DNA from: Symsagittifera roscoffensis
Taxonomy: Eukaryota; Xenacoelomorpha; Acoela; Convolutidae
Assembly: GCF_963678635.1 (NCBI RefSeq)
Contig: NC_087068.1
Location: 28,150,318-28,214,317, forward strand
Reading direction: 5' to 3'
Length of the DNA stretch: 64,000 bases
Shown: positions 22,973 through 32,537 of the stretch, in pieces
Position numbering within the stretch: position 1 is the stretch's first letter
How the letters are laid out: each line of letters opens with the position of its first letter
Position numbers and translations under genes: made by a program
The notes under the pieces: generated by a model
Seen by the model: only the letters and a program-made list of their open reading frames with translations
Databases searched by the model: none
Told to the model about the DNA's origin: nothing

Positions 22973-25900
22973 TCAGGACATCGCCAGTCTTTCTGCATTA
23001 TGAAGCGACTTTTTCAAACTATCAATCAAAGTTTTACACGCAGGGTCACTCGAAGACATGGAGGTCAATTTCACTAGTTCTTTGGAGACAAAAGGTGACA
23101 TCACTTCAAAGAACGTCGATCGCCCAGAACTGGTCAATTTCTGGTCTCCCGAAGCCATAGCAGTATCCAAGAAATGTCTAATGAGAGCGTCGATAACAGA
23201 CAACAAATGATACGGTTCTCCTAACATCTTCCATATTTTCTCTTTATTACTCCACAATTCAGTATACACAAGCATCAGTACGCTATGTTCCAATCCAAGT
23301 TGCAATAAAAGCAAAAATATCCAACTCACTCCTAATTTGAGCTCACAGGATCGCTTTTCCATGTGGTTTATAATTGTGTTCAGCGGTAAATACTGCTCGT
23401 TTTTCTCTACGTAATCTTTCGCAATTGCCGAAAACCGAGATGACAATGCCTCGACTGAAGTTCCAGTGCTTTGGGGATCCTTGGACCTCTCCGAGATGAA
23501 ATCTTTGAACAGATTGTCAATCAATTCTGTCCATATAAACTGTATCTTGGTCGGATCGTTATGGCCTGCAACTACAATGCATGCAAGTTTGCATTCTGCT
23601 AAACTATAACTGCATGCAAAGTCCGAATAAAGACTAGTCAAATTGAACAACTCTGAATTTAGTAAACTAATTACATCTTCTTTATCACCAGACAGAATAG
23701 TTTTAGCTGCCCTCACTGCATTAACTACCTTAACTTGAACTTGCGCAACCTCCAGCTGGTCTTCGATCTCCTTAATCAGCTCTGGACTAACTTCTGGGTT
23801 CATAACTTTCGGAGATGAACTCTTAGCACTAACTAGCGCCCTTCCAAGGTAGTTCACTCTTTGACCGAGATTAACAAAGGTGCTTCTTCGGCCAGCAAGG
23901 CTGCATAATATTTGAGCCGCTTGTTCGTACTGGCCGTTCTTCTCATAAAACTTCCACAGTAATTCCAGCAACACGATTAGTTCTCTATCAGAGCTAGTTC
24001 TACATTGAGACGTGAGAACGTATTCTAAGCTTACATTCGCATTTTCCAAAATTGTATCGTACAAGCCTCTGTTGAGTAACCAATGAAACACTGCGTAGTG
24101 TAGCAATTCGTCGTCTTTAGCGAGACATTCGGAAATGACACCGTCGAAGAATGATCTCGCTTCGTGAGCAGTTAGATTTCCAGGGACGACAGAACTTTCA
24201 GAAGCAACGCTACCTCCATTTTCTATCACTGAATGGTAATAATGTACCATTTTCAATATGCACTGGTAGCATTCCTGACATGTATTGAACAATTGCCGCC
24301 CAATTAGATCATCGACTGGTTGCATGTTGCGATAATAAATCAGACCCAAATTTTTGGGATCTCGTTTTGCCGCTGCACACAGACACAAATCTACGATACC
24401 TTCACAGAAATTAACTTGCTGATAGTAGCCACAAACTTGTACCAAATCGACAACATTTGCTACTTGTTTGAACAACTCTAAAGATTCGTACAAGAAATGA
24501 TCTTGACTGTCGGGATTCGGGGCCTTCAGTCCGTTTTGCAGAAGATCATTAGCTTGGACACAAATAGCGTCATCGGCGCTGAACACAGTCGGACATATTT
24601 CACGCAACTTGTTGATCAGTGGATCCGTTTTAACATTCTCAGATATGAGTCTGCCAAAAACTGTCACACATAGAAGGGATGTAACATCTGTTTTGTCAGT
24701 TGAAATGAAATCACGGAACTTCAGATCACGTAACTGCTGCTTCAGGGGTCCACTAAGACCAGCGAGCATTTCCTCGACATTGTAATCCATCAAAATGCTT
24801 AGGAAAGCAAGCAACTCTTCAGACTTCGTACAAATCAGTCGCAAATGGTCAACTGCATCTAGCTCAATTTTGAGCGCCTCTGCTGAAACTTGAAACTGCG
24901 AGACCCGTTGCGCTGCTGCCGATGAATGAACAGAGGGGTCAAATAATTTAGGAAACAGACTGTTGAGGTATCGTAATCTACGAAGGACTTCCAAGATCTG
25001 CGGCTTTGTCCACCTAAATTGTAGAGCTGGTACTTTCGAATTCAGTATCAGAGTCTCTTTCAGCAACGGAAACTCCCAAGTGAACCTCAGAACTCGTGAA
25101 ACAAACAGACAAGTTCCCAAAAACTTGTCCGAATAAATAAAAGAACCCAATGTGTGAGTCATATTGTTGGGAGATGTGCTAACTTTAGTAGACGTTGAAA
25201 CAAACCGAGGGTTGAAAGTGAAATCTTGAACTCCAGAAACATTTTGCTCTAGCGAAGTCGGGTTGTTGCGTATTCCTGAAAACTTAGGCTCGTTCCCGTA
25301 TAAAATCATAGCTTGTATTGCCCAATTAGCTACGTGGACGAACGTCGAGCTGTCGTCAGCTGCCAAAAGAAGAGCCATCACGCATGCTTCAGCCGGTTTG
25401 AACAGCGAAGAGAAAAACATCTGGACTTGCTCGTTATCTGGACCCGAGTTTTCTAACAATAATTCTCGCAGTTGATCAACAGGTCTCAACTTTTCAACCA
25501 ATAGCGTGCTGGTAGCGTTTAACATGGCAAACTGTTGTCGACTCTCGAAGAATTGTTCAACAAGACTAGAACATCGTGGCGCTAGAACTTGCTGGTTTTG
25601 GTTCAATTTAATCATGTCCCAAGTTAACTGATCTAAGTCTACACGCGTGTAAGATTCTTTTAGTGGAACTTGTGGTCCAAAGGAATCGTTTGATATACAC
25701 CAAAGCGTTTCATTATCTCCGTCAGAACAACAACACATTAGTGTAGTGCCTCGAACGTGAACAGTCCGTCCAACATTTGAAGGTTTATCTCTTGATGATG
25801 ACGTGAAACCCGGAGGCAAACGTACGTGTACGAGCGCCAGCATATACGGCCTAGTGTCGTGCGAATAGTTAAAGCCTTTCACGGTAAAATACAATCTAGC

Positions 25901-26998
25901 TCCGGTACTGGTAGTCATGAGTAAATTGAGATGCTCGCTTTCATTTCGATGTATTACAGCTATGTGAGATATGATTTTAAAATTGGATCTATCTACACTT
26001 CGCGTGATTGCACTAGCATTGTTCTGAATGGTTTGAATACTCATTGCAGCTGTCCTGTACAATTCGTTTCCACTCGCACCTAGATCAAAAAGACGAAGAG
26101 CGCCCTTGTCAGTTCGGGCAAACAGCAAATTTCTTCCTTCGTCGACTTCGAGTTGAACCAAAGCCTCGTCGGCTGACGCAGATAAAAAGGGCGAAACAAG
26201 TGGAACAACGTACGATAGGGTCGACTTCGAATGATTATTTTTCCAACACTTTGTTCCGGAAAACCAGCCGGCGCTAGGTTTGTAATCAACTTCGTGTAAA
26301 GCTCCGTCAGATCCGCCAAGAAATATGCGCCCAAGTTTAGTATTGACTGAACAAGTGAAAATACAACTGTCTGTTGAAATTCGGAAAAGGGGTTCGGTGT
26401 GCAGCACAAGTTCGGTTTTCATGTGACTTTCGTTAGACAACTCATCGACAACCTTCAAATTGAGCCCAAGGATTATGATTTCCGAAGCAGTGCAAATAAC
26501 GAGAACATTCTGGAAAACTGCATTGTTGATTTTGATGCTTTTCGGTTTAGCGACCAAGGCTGTAAGTATTGTCTCACTCACTCCGTCAAAAAACGTTGGA
26601 TCTGATCCATCTAAATAGTTCCATATGTACAAAGTATTGTCAATGGCAATCCATGCTCTTGAAATCAATGGGAAAAACCCGGAGACACAATGAGCTTGCA
26701 TTCTTGGAAACTCGCTCAAAATATCAGCAGGTATGGGCACATTTTTGACCAGTGAAAGTTGTTTCAAAGTAAGCGACTGAGAAAGATTTGATCCAGGGAT
26801 GTGCGGTCTGGTTACATCGGTTACAGAATTGGATAAAACTGGATAGTCGTAGTATTGCGATCCACTCATCGTTGGATTTGTATGGGCTGTTAAATTTAAG
26901 CATTGTTTTAAATCTATTCGTTCGCCGTCTTTGATTATGTCAGAGCTGATTTGTTGAATCAACTGATTTTGAAGCTCAGGAGAAAACTCACTCGCCAT
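22973..26998 (-). CDS. NUP155: Nucleoporin NUP155 (Nup170/Nup155 family)
   Basis: A single open frame of 1341 codons encoding a scaffold nucleoporin of the inner ring of the nuclear pore complex, where NUP155 links NUP93/NUP53 modules to the pore membrane. The human protein is about 1390 residues, so this is essentially full length. The N-terminal half has the family's beta-propeller region (roughly residues 70-480), with the diagnostic GWFS...NHSKS.L segment near residue 245 and a DEGRNLLFARTDKGA segment after it. The C-terminal half (roughly 600-1300) is the alpha-helical solenoid, with the YLPLNTIINHMEKRS and GEPYHLLSVIDALI segments near its end. The start is the first ATG of the frame, followed by sequence typical of the family's N-terminus. 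No intron interrupts the gene, which is unusual for animals. A CAG splice-acceptor-like site precedes the ATG by seven bases. Confidence 0.95.
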   Translation of the reverse strand: MASEFSPELQNQLIQQISSDIIKDGERIDLKQCLNLTAHTNPTMSGSQYYDYPVLSNSVTDVTRPHIPGSNLSQSLTLKQLSLVKNVPIPADILSEFPRMQAHCVSGFFPLISRAWIAIDNTLYIWNYLDGSDPTFFDGVSETILTALVAKPKSIKINNAVFQNVLVICTASEIIILGLNLKVVDELSNESHMKTELVLHTEPLFRISTDSCIFTCSVNTKLGRIFLGGSDGALHEVDYKPSAGWFSGTKCWKNNHSKSTLSYVVPLVSPFLSASADEALVQLEVDEGRNLLFARTDKGALRLFDLGASGNELYRTAAMSIQTIQNNASAITRSVDRSNFKIISHIAVIHRNESEHLNLLMTTSTGARLYFTVKGFNYSHDTRPYMLALVHVRLPPGFTSSSRDKPSNVGRTVHVRGTTLMCCCSDGDNETLWCISNDSFGPQVPLKESYTRVDLDQLTWDMIKLNQNQQVLAPRCSSLVEQFFESRQQFAMLNATSTLLVEKLRPVDQLRELLLENSGPDNEQVQMFFSSLFKPAEACVMALLLAADDSSTFVHVANWAIQAMILYGNEPKFSGIRNNPTSLEQNVSGVQDFTFNPRFVSTSTKVSTSPNNMTHTLGSFIYSDKFLGTCLFVSRVLRFTWEFPLLKETLILNSKVPALQFRWTKPQILEVLRRLRYLNSLFPKLFDPSVHSSAAAQRVSQFQVSAEALKIELDAVDHLRLICTKSEELLAFLSILMDYNVEEMLAGLSGPLKQQLRDLKFRDFISTDKTDVTSLLCVTVFGRLISENVKTDPLINKLREICPTVFSADDAICVQANDLLQNGLKAPNPDSQDHFLYESLELFKQVANVVDLVQVCGYYQQVNFCEGIVDLCLCAAAKRDPKNLGLIYYRNMQPVDDLIGRQLFNTCQECYQCILKMVHYYHSVIENGGSVASESSVVPGNLTAHEARSFFDGVISECLAKDDELLHYAVFHWLLNRGLYDTILENANVSLEYVLTSQCRTSSDRELIVLLELLWKFYEKNGQYEQAAQILCSLAGRRSTFVNLGQRVNYLGRALVSAKSSSPKVMNPEVSPELIKEIEDQLEVAQVQVKVVNAVRAAKTILSGDKEDVISLLNSELFNLTSLYSDFACSYSLAECKLACIVVAGHNDPTKIQFIWTELIDNLFKDFISERSKDPQSTGTSVEALSSRFSAIAKDYVEKNEQYLPLNTIINHMEKRSCELKLGVSWIFLLLLQLGLEHSVLMLVYTELWSNKEKIWKMLGEPYHLLSVIDALIRHFLDTAMASGDQKLTSSGRSTFFEVMSPFVSKELVKLTSMSSSDPACKTLIDSLKKSLHNAERLAMS

Positions 26999-27004
26999 GC
27001 CTTT

Positions 27005-27040
27005 TCTGAAAGTATTACATGGTGTAACATTGGTTCAGAA
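27005..27040 (-). promoter_or_regulatory. Candidate 3' splice acceptor just before NUP155
   Basis: On the minus strand TACTTTCAG (CAG at 27008-27006) is followed by a 7-base leader AAAAGGC and the NUP155 ATG. This fits a 5'-UTR intron or a spliced-leader trans-splice site. The pyrimidine tract is short, and no donor is identified. Confidence 0.4.
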
Positions 27041-27304
27041 AAAAATCGCAAATATCTACAGACAATGCCACATGTCGACAGAAAATGTCGTTCTTATACC
27101 TTTTGAATTAGCTGAATAGTACTAGATAATCGGTTATTGGATATGAAAACAAGCTCGCACTCACACTGACAAACTTGACTATGAAATCGATTTTTATACA
27201 GATAATAAAGTGCATATAAATTTATTTACGATAGCTCATTTAGGTACGTGGGTGAATCGATACACGAAGGATTAAACGGATTTCTATGGTAGAAAAAAAT
27301 CAAT

Positions 27305-27310
27305 TTTATT
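27305..27310 (-). terminator. Candidate poly(A) signal for the small ORF
   Basis: AATAAA on the minus strand, about 60 bases after the stop codon of the 68-codon frame at 27370-27576. Confidence 0.4.
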
Positions 27311-27369
27311 ACCAGAAAAATCAATTTAAATAGACTTTTGCAAGGTATGTTGTCCTTACTGTTGTTGGT

Positions 27370-27576
27370 TTACAGCTTTGAGCTGATGGGTGTTGGTCTC
27401 TTTTCGTTTCTTTCAATAATTGTCCAGTTGTTTATGCACCGTTGGCAGTAACACGCAATTTGCCACGTGCAGATGTTGTTTTCTATGTAATGTTCGTTCA
27501 CATAGTGCCACATCACTTTTAAGATTCGAATCGTCCTATTGTTGAAGGCGACAATTTCCGATGTACAACTCGGCAT
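27370..27576 (-). CDS. Hypothetical small protein, 68 aa
   Basis: A complete ATG-to-stop frame of 68 codons lies about 370 bp upstream of NUP155 on the same strand. Its composition is protein-like rather than AT-driven: it holds three Trp and five Cys, including CYCQRC (C-x-C-x2-C) near residues 43-48, and ends with a basic tail. An AATAAA follows the stop at a plausible distance. There is no signal peptide or membrane segment. I do not recognise the family. It could be a small gene, the last exon of a longer gene, or a chance frame. Shared orientation with NUP155 allows co-transcription, but nothing shows it. Confidence 0.35.
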   Translation of the reverse strand: MPSCTSEIVAFNNRTIRILKVMWHYVNEHYIENNICTWQIACYCQRCINNWTIIERNEKRPTPISSKL

Positions 27577-27769
27577 GTTCGAAAAATGAATTCTCCTCGT
27601 GCATTTTCCGTTCTTACGCTGGCGAGTTTAAAAACCCCCTTGTTCTCAGATTCGATTGCGGTTACTGCGATAGATATAAAAGCACAAGTCTTCTATGTTA
27701 TAGGCTTGAGAGAAGACAATCTGCTAGCTGCATGAACATGGGAAGCGACAATACATTAGGAGTCTGCTA

Positions 27770-29515
27770 ATGGAGAACGCTTTCACGAGGCGGCAGATGT
27801 AGATCCGGAAACGGATCTCAAAGTTTTGCCCACCACCGAGTGCGTGTCTCACGACACATCGACGACCTTCCGGGCTTTTGAAAGGGTGCTCAGCTAAACC
27901 CGCTTATCCGAGTCGCCTCCTCTTGATGGCGGGAGACGTGGAAAGCAACCCGGGGCCAGTCAAATGCCCTTGGAGTCAAATGGCAACAGGACTACAAGGC
28001 AGAGCAAGGACTGGGTCATTATCTGTGTGGACTGTCACCTCTGGCATCACTATATCCTCTTATGGGTGGCACTGCGGATGTGAATCCGCCCCCCAGAGTG
28101 CAGCTCCTGCTCAGAAAAGCAAGAAGAAGCCAAAAGTCATTGTGCAGCTGAACATCGAAGGCTGGAGGTCAAGTCGGTCACCTTCAATAAGATGCTGGAA
28201 GACGAGATCGAAATCGCGGTCATTCAAGAGACGAAACTGATGGAAGACTCCGCCACCCCGAACACCAACGGATGGCACGTTCACATACGGGAGAGGAAGA
28301 TCCACCGGGCGAGCAAAGAGCAACCGCAAGGAGGTCTGGCAATTGTCTGCAGACAAGGGCTTGAGACCAAACGCCTTGACGATCTGACGCTGCCCAGACA
28401 AGCAGCCCTGGAGTCGCTTGGAATAGAAGTTGCGACTTCCAAAGGCAAGCTACAAATTTGGAACATGTACCTCCCGCCTGCGCGAGTCGGAGATGGTAGA
28501 GAAGCGAGTCTGCACCTCGACGCGTGGCCATGCAAGGAGAACGTCGTCATCTGTGCTGATGGCAATGCTCATGGCCAGTGGGACAAAAACTCAGAGGCCG
28601 ACACCCGGTACAAAAATCGACGACTGGGCAGCAGACAACCAGATGATCATTCTCAACAACTGCAACGCGACAAGACTTGGCAACACTATGACAACGAAGA
28701 ATACGAAGGAGAAAAGCTTCAACTACAAGAAGGCCGACTGGCCCTTGTTTAAGATTGAACTAGACAAGAAGCTTCGACAGTTCGACTCCGGCGACCTCCC
28801 TCTGGAGAAAGAATACAAGAAGTTCAAAGACCACAACCTGGGAGCTGCCAAAACTGCAATACCGACATGCGGAGTGGGGATAAGCTCCAAACCCTGGTGG
28901 AACAGTGAGTGTGCTGAAGGAAGGACACACTACAGAGAGTGCTTCCCGATATGGCAAGACGACATGACCGATGAGAAGAAAGAAAAGAAAAACTAGAGAA
29001 GAAACAACTAGATGATTGCATTCGAGACAGCAAGAAGCGCGCCATGAAAGAGTTCAATTCCGAATTGGACCCAAGAGACCCCAGCACGAAAGTCTGGAAC
29101 ACTCTGAAGAGCATGGAAGGTAGGAGAAAGCAACCGCTCCCGGAAGCGCCGATCTAGTCTGGCAGTTTGACGGCTAGGAGTGCACGCGACAAAGCAGAAC
29201 TCGCTTTGAGAACGTATGCAACAGTGAGTCCTGTGAAGGTCGACCGGTTGAAGCAAAGAGAAGCTTACCTCGAAGTGAGGAGGAGACTCAACGAAACTCC
29301 CGAGGAAGACGACACTACCGGTGACACCTTCAGCAGGATCGAGCCGGATCACGTCATCCAGAAGATGAAGAGCGCAGCTGGTGAAGACAAGATCTACCCC
29401 TGCATGATCAAGAAACTGTCAGACAAAGGCCTCGACAATCTCCTGCGCATCATCAACAGGAGTTGGGCCGAAGGAAGAACACCTGGCGAATGGCGAAAAG
29501 CGGTCATCTAAGACA
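27770..29515 (+). pseudogene. Broken non-LTR retrotransposon (LINE) with a 2A peptide, endonuclease and start of RT
   Basis: A GC-richer block than its surroundings. The first frame (about 27878-28240, no ATG at its start) opens with a 2A peptide, then a degraded cysteine/histidine region suggestive of the PHD-like finger found in some CR1/L2-type LINEs. An apurinic-type endonuclease follows: VQLNIEG at its start (about 28140), VIQETKL with the catalytic Glu (about 28217-28237), and ADGNAHGQW (about 28555-28581), equivalent to the family's GDFNAH. The connecting region has a PWWN.EC motif (about 28893) and coiled, charged sequence. At 29330-29511 the start of a reverse transcriptase appears, ending in PGEWRKAVI. 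Reading frame changes at least three times. The element stops at about 29515, losing the RT catalytic core and 3' end. Confidence 0.8.
27932..27958 (+). other. 2A ribosome-skipping peptide
   Basis: Encodes GDVESNPGP, an exact match to the D[V/I]ExNPGP consensus at which ribosomes skip a peptide bond between the final Gly and Pro. It is preceded by a leucine-rich LLLMA stretch, the usual arrangement at the N-terminus of 2A-bearing LINE ORFs. Confidence 0.9.
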
Positions 29516-29519
29516 GCGG

Positions 29520-31510
29520 GTAATAGTGAGCGGAAGACTTGTCGGAACCACCTTTGGTTGCCGGGAGAACTGCTTGCAAATGTGCGTTATCATTCATTTT
29601 TATAATTTTTACTTTATACAAAGAATGTCCTTTAACTCGATCGTATGTTTCCAAGTTTTTTTTGCAGAAATCAACAATTTTTACGCAAAAACAGGTGTTT
29701 TGGCATTCTCAAGCTGTTTTTTGAGGTAAAACCTCTGACATGATTGCAGTTTATAAATTATCTCCAGCTATTTGTTCATTAAGTAATTCTTCGCGACAAG
29801 ATTCATCTATATGGAAGCAGAAGACTACAAGCTCAAACTTGGATTTGATTTTTGGTTTTTGAACGCGGTTTTTGAAACTAATGATTGTTTTGTACTGCGT
29901 ACTTGCTGTCTGTCATTGAAAAAAGAGCTCATTTTTTTCTGTGTTTAGGCTTAAGCCATAGTTTTTTCAATTTTACTATGTTTTTCAGGTCTCGGAGTCC
30001 TATATTTTGCAACAATCAACACGGTACGTTTGCCATCGATAACCATTCAAGATTACAACTATTTGTCCCCTCATTCACTTAATTCATTAAAATTTTTTAA
30101 AAAATGTTTCAGATTGACGGATATTGAGAGGACAGCGGATGCAAGTTCACTATTTTTTTCTAAGATTAGTGGAAACGGAACAAACTTATTCGTCAAAAGA
30201 ATGTATTGCAATCGCAGGTTTCAGTTAATACCTTAAGGATGTTAATCAGACAAAAAACAACCCAGAGCTTGCTCAAGTTTCACGTTCAAAAACACGAATA
30301 AGCAGTAAATTAGCACAATATTTCGGAATGATATTGCCCACTCTCTCTCGTCATCAACTGGTAATACAACTGATAAACACCAAATATTTGTCAAAAGTGA
30401 TAAACTGAACCGCAAAAAAGACCCTGGAAACTTCACAAACAAATGTACTGAATGACGAAAACGTCAATAACTGTACAAAAATCGATGCATCAATTAATGT
30501 GCCAGTCGGAAAAATGAAAGAAGTTTAATTTATTTATGTTCGAATTGAACTTTTAAAAAATTTGAAACGACTCTGTCAGGCTCAAGTTCCTCGCGGCAAC
30601 TGCAATACGAAAGTCAAAAGTTAAAACAAAGGAATCTAAAATTTCGGGAAAACCGATCAAAAAAAACAAGTGTCAATTTGCTGTTCGCAAATTGTCTATA
30701 AATATCATATTTGAGTAGAGTTGTCTTGTTCCTGACAGAGAGCACAAAGAGTGGGTACGAGAGTGCAGAATGTGGAGCAAGAGTCAGCAGTTCAACTGAA
30801 CAGGTTTCCATTTTTATCTGAGGAGGTTTCCTATTGAACTGCCTGACTGTCCAAATTTTCTTTAGTTTTTCTTTATAAACTTTATATTACTTTGAGCTAG
30901 ACTTAATTTACTTGTTCGTGTCTGGAGGTAACTCCACAATTGTTGTCCAGATGTGAGGATCTGAATTCAATAACTTGATTGCTTTTTATCTGATTATGTT
31001 GAGGGGACTCGGATTGTAGGTTGATCTATATGAAATGGATCAAATGCACACTGTCTCATAAAAACTTATGGCTTTTACTTGAGGTCCCAGCGCTGCTTTC
31101 AATGGGGTTCGAGTGTTAAAGGTGTTTACCGACCTAGCCGTGGGGCGTACCTATTTCTACCTAGAGTGAGGGGTATTTTGGTAGTGGCCTTTCAGCTTTA
31201 ACAATTCTAAAGTTCCATGTCATTAGCAAACTGCGAATTAGCTCCACTTGACACAGCTCCGAGCAATATGCCCATACTAGAGTTCCGGTGCTACGTTTCA
31301 ACATGAACGTTTCCACCTTCTGGTCTAAGCATGATAGTTTCTTAGGAAGTTTTCTGAAAATTTCAACGGGCGCGCTTTTGGAACAAGGGCTAGCTTGACT
31401 AAGGAGAGCCAACCCGAAAAAAAATTGGATAAACAGATCGCAAAACGAAAACAAAAAACAGAAAGATTAGAAAAAAAGGCAAAAATGGGTAATTGAGTAC
31501 GAGAGCCGCT
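29520..31510. other. No gene seen; 5' flank of element A
   Basis: AT-rich sequence between the truncated LINE and element A. Short frames on both strands show no recognisable protein. The last base before the target duplication is 31511. Confidence 0.4.
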
Positions 31511-31511
31511 G

Positions 31512-31516
31512 GTGCT
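31512..31516 (+). repeat. Target-site duplication of element A, 5' copy
   Basis: GTGCT immediately before the 5' LTR, repeated exactly after the 3' LTR at 44224-44228. Five bases is normal for Ty3/gypsy integration. Confidence 0.9.
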
Positions 31517-31906
31517 TGTAACATAGTGCTACTCGCCTATGTTAGTCATTCTTAACTAGTTACCATAATTGGAGCATATTAAATAATCAATTGCTATTCT
31601 AAATGTCAATGTGAAAGTGTTAAATGATATTTGTTTAATGTAAACAATAAACTGATGAATGTTCAGTATAACTGAGAGAGCCATTATAATCAGGAGCTCG
31701 CTAAAAGGAGACAATTCAACTAGTAACACTCACTTCTAATCTTAAGCTCAGACACTAGCGAAGGTTGAAACTGACATCACAAAGCGCATCCCTGAGTTGA
31801 AGATTCACTAGCCTAGACCACACATCCAACATACATACATACTTCAACACTCTAGAAAGCATTCCTCAATCAACCAATCGATTATAGCCAGTAAAGGTAT
31901 ATAACA
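31517..31906 (+). repeat. Element A 5' LTR, 390 bp
   Basis: Begins TGTAACATAGTG and ends TATATAACA (TG...CA). Differs from the 3' LTR at three positions. AATAAA at 31646-31651 is a candidate poly(A) signal. The TATATAA at the extreme 3' end is too close to the primer-binding site to serve as a TATA box for the genomic RNA. Confidence 0.95.
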
Positions 31907-31926
31907 TGGCGACTATGAGTGGGATG
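31907..31926 (+). promoter_or_regulatory. Element A primer-binding site, tRNA-Ser-like
   Basis: TGGCGACTATGAGTGGGATG directly abuts the LTR. Its complement reads as a tRNA 3' end with CCA, discriminator G73, a 7-bp acceptor strand, and the invariant C61 and A58 in the right places. G73 points to tRNA-Ser (Asp is the alternative). Confidence 0.75.
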
Positions 31927-32537
31927 ATGTTACCAACCTTTCAAGACAAGCTGAAGCTGATTGCAAAGTGAGAGTGAAAACAAGACGACATCCACCACAA
32001 GACGACTTCCATACGCCACAAGCTGAAACAAGATCACGGCAGTAACTGGCTCAAACAGCAGAAAAGCGGGGCAAAAACTGTTTTGTGTTGATGACAACTA
32101 CTACACTTCTCCAGGAAAGTGATACAGTGTACAAAAACAGTTAGTTAAAACTTAAAACTCTCGGTGCTTAAAGTAAAATTGATGAGTGCTCATTTGAAAC
32201 TAGTCATTTGAAATCATCCATGAGAACCGTCTGAAAACCTATCCAGTGCTTAAAGTCTAACCAAATTTCAAAAAGAAAAATAGTGGAATAATATTAAAGC
32301 CGCAAGACAAGTTAACTTAAAAAGTAGAAAGTTTAAAAAATATAGCAACAAGAGTTAATTAACTCCGACTCGTAACTAATCATAGTACGAGCTAACTATA
32401 TATTTTCTCAGAGACGATAATTACGTCCTTAAAATTTAAGAACCCACTAGGCAATAATTATTTCCACTATAAAATAGCGACTGATTCATCTGAAATCATT
32501 TTTGAATCAGACTTGACAATCATATAACTGTGATAAG
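31927..32537 (+). other. Element A 5' leader
   Basis: About 610 bases between the primer-binding site and gag ATG, expected to hold packaging signals and a splice donor for the downstream ORFs. I cannot single out either by eye. Confidence 0.6.

Noticed and set aside
25263-26605. Several frames opposite or within NUP155
   Set aside because: Shadows of the NUP155 coding sequence without recognisable content.
31898-31904. TATATAA as element A core promoter
   Set aside because: It is only a few bases from the LTR end, so a transcript start would fall in the primer site.
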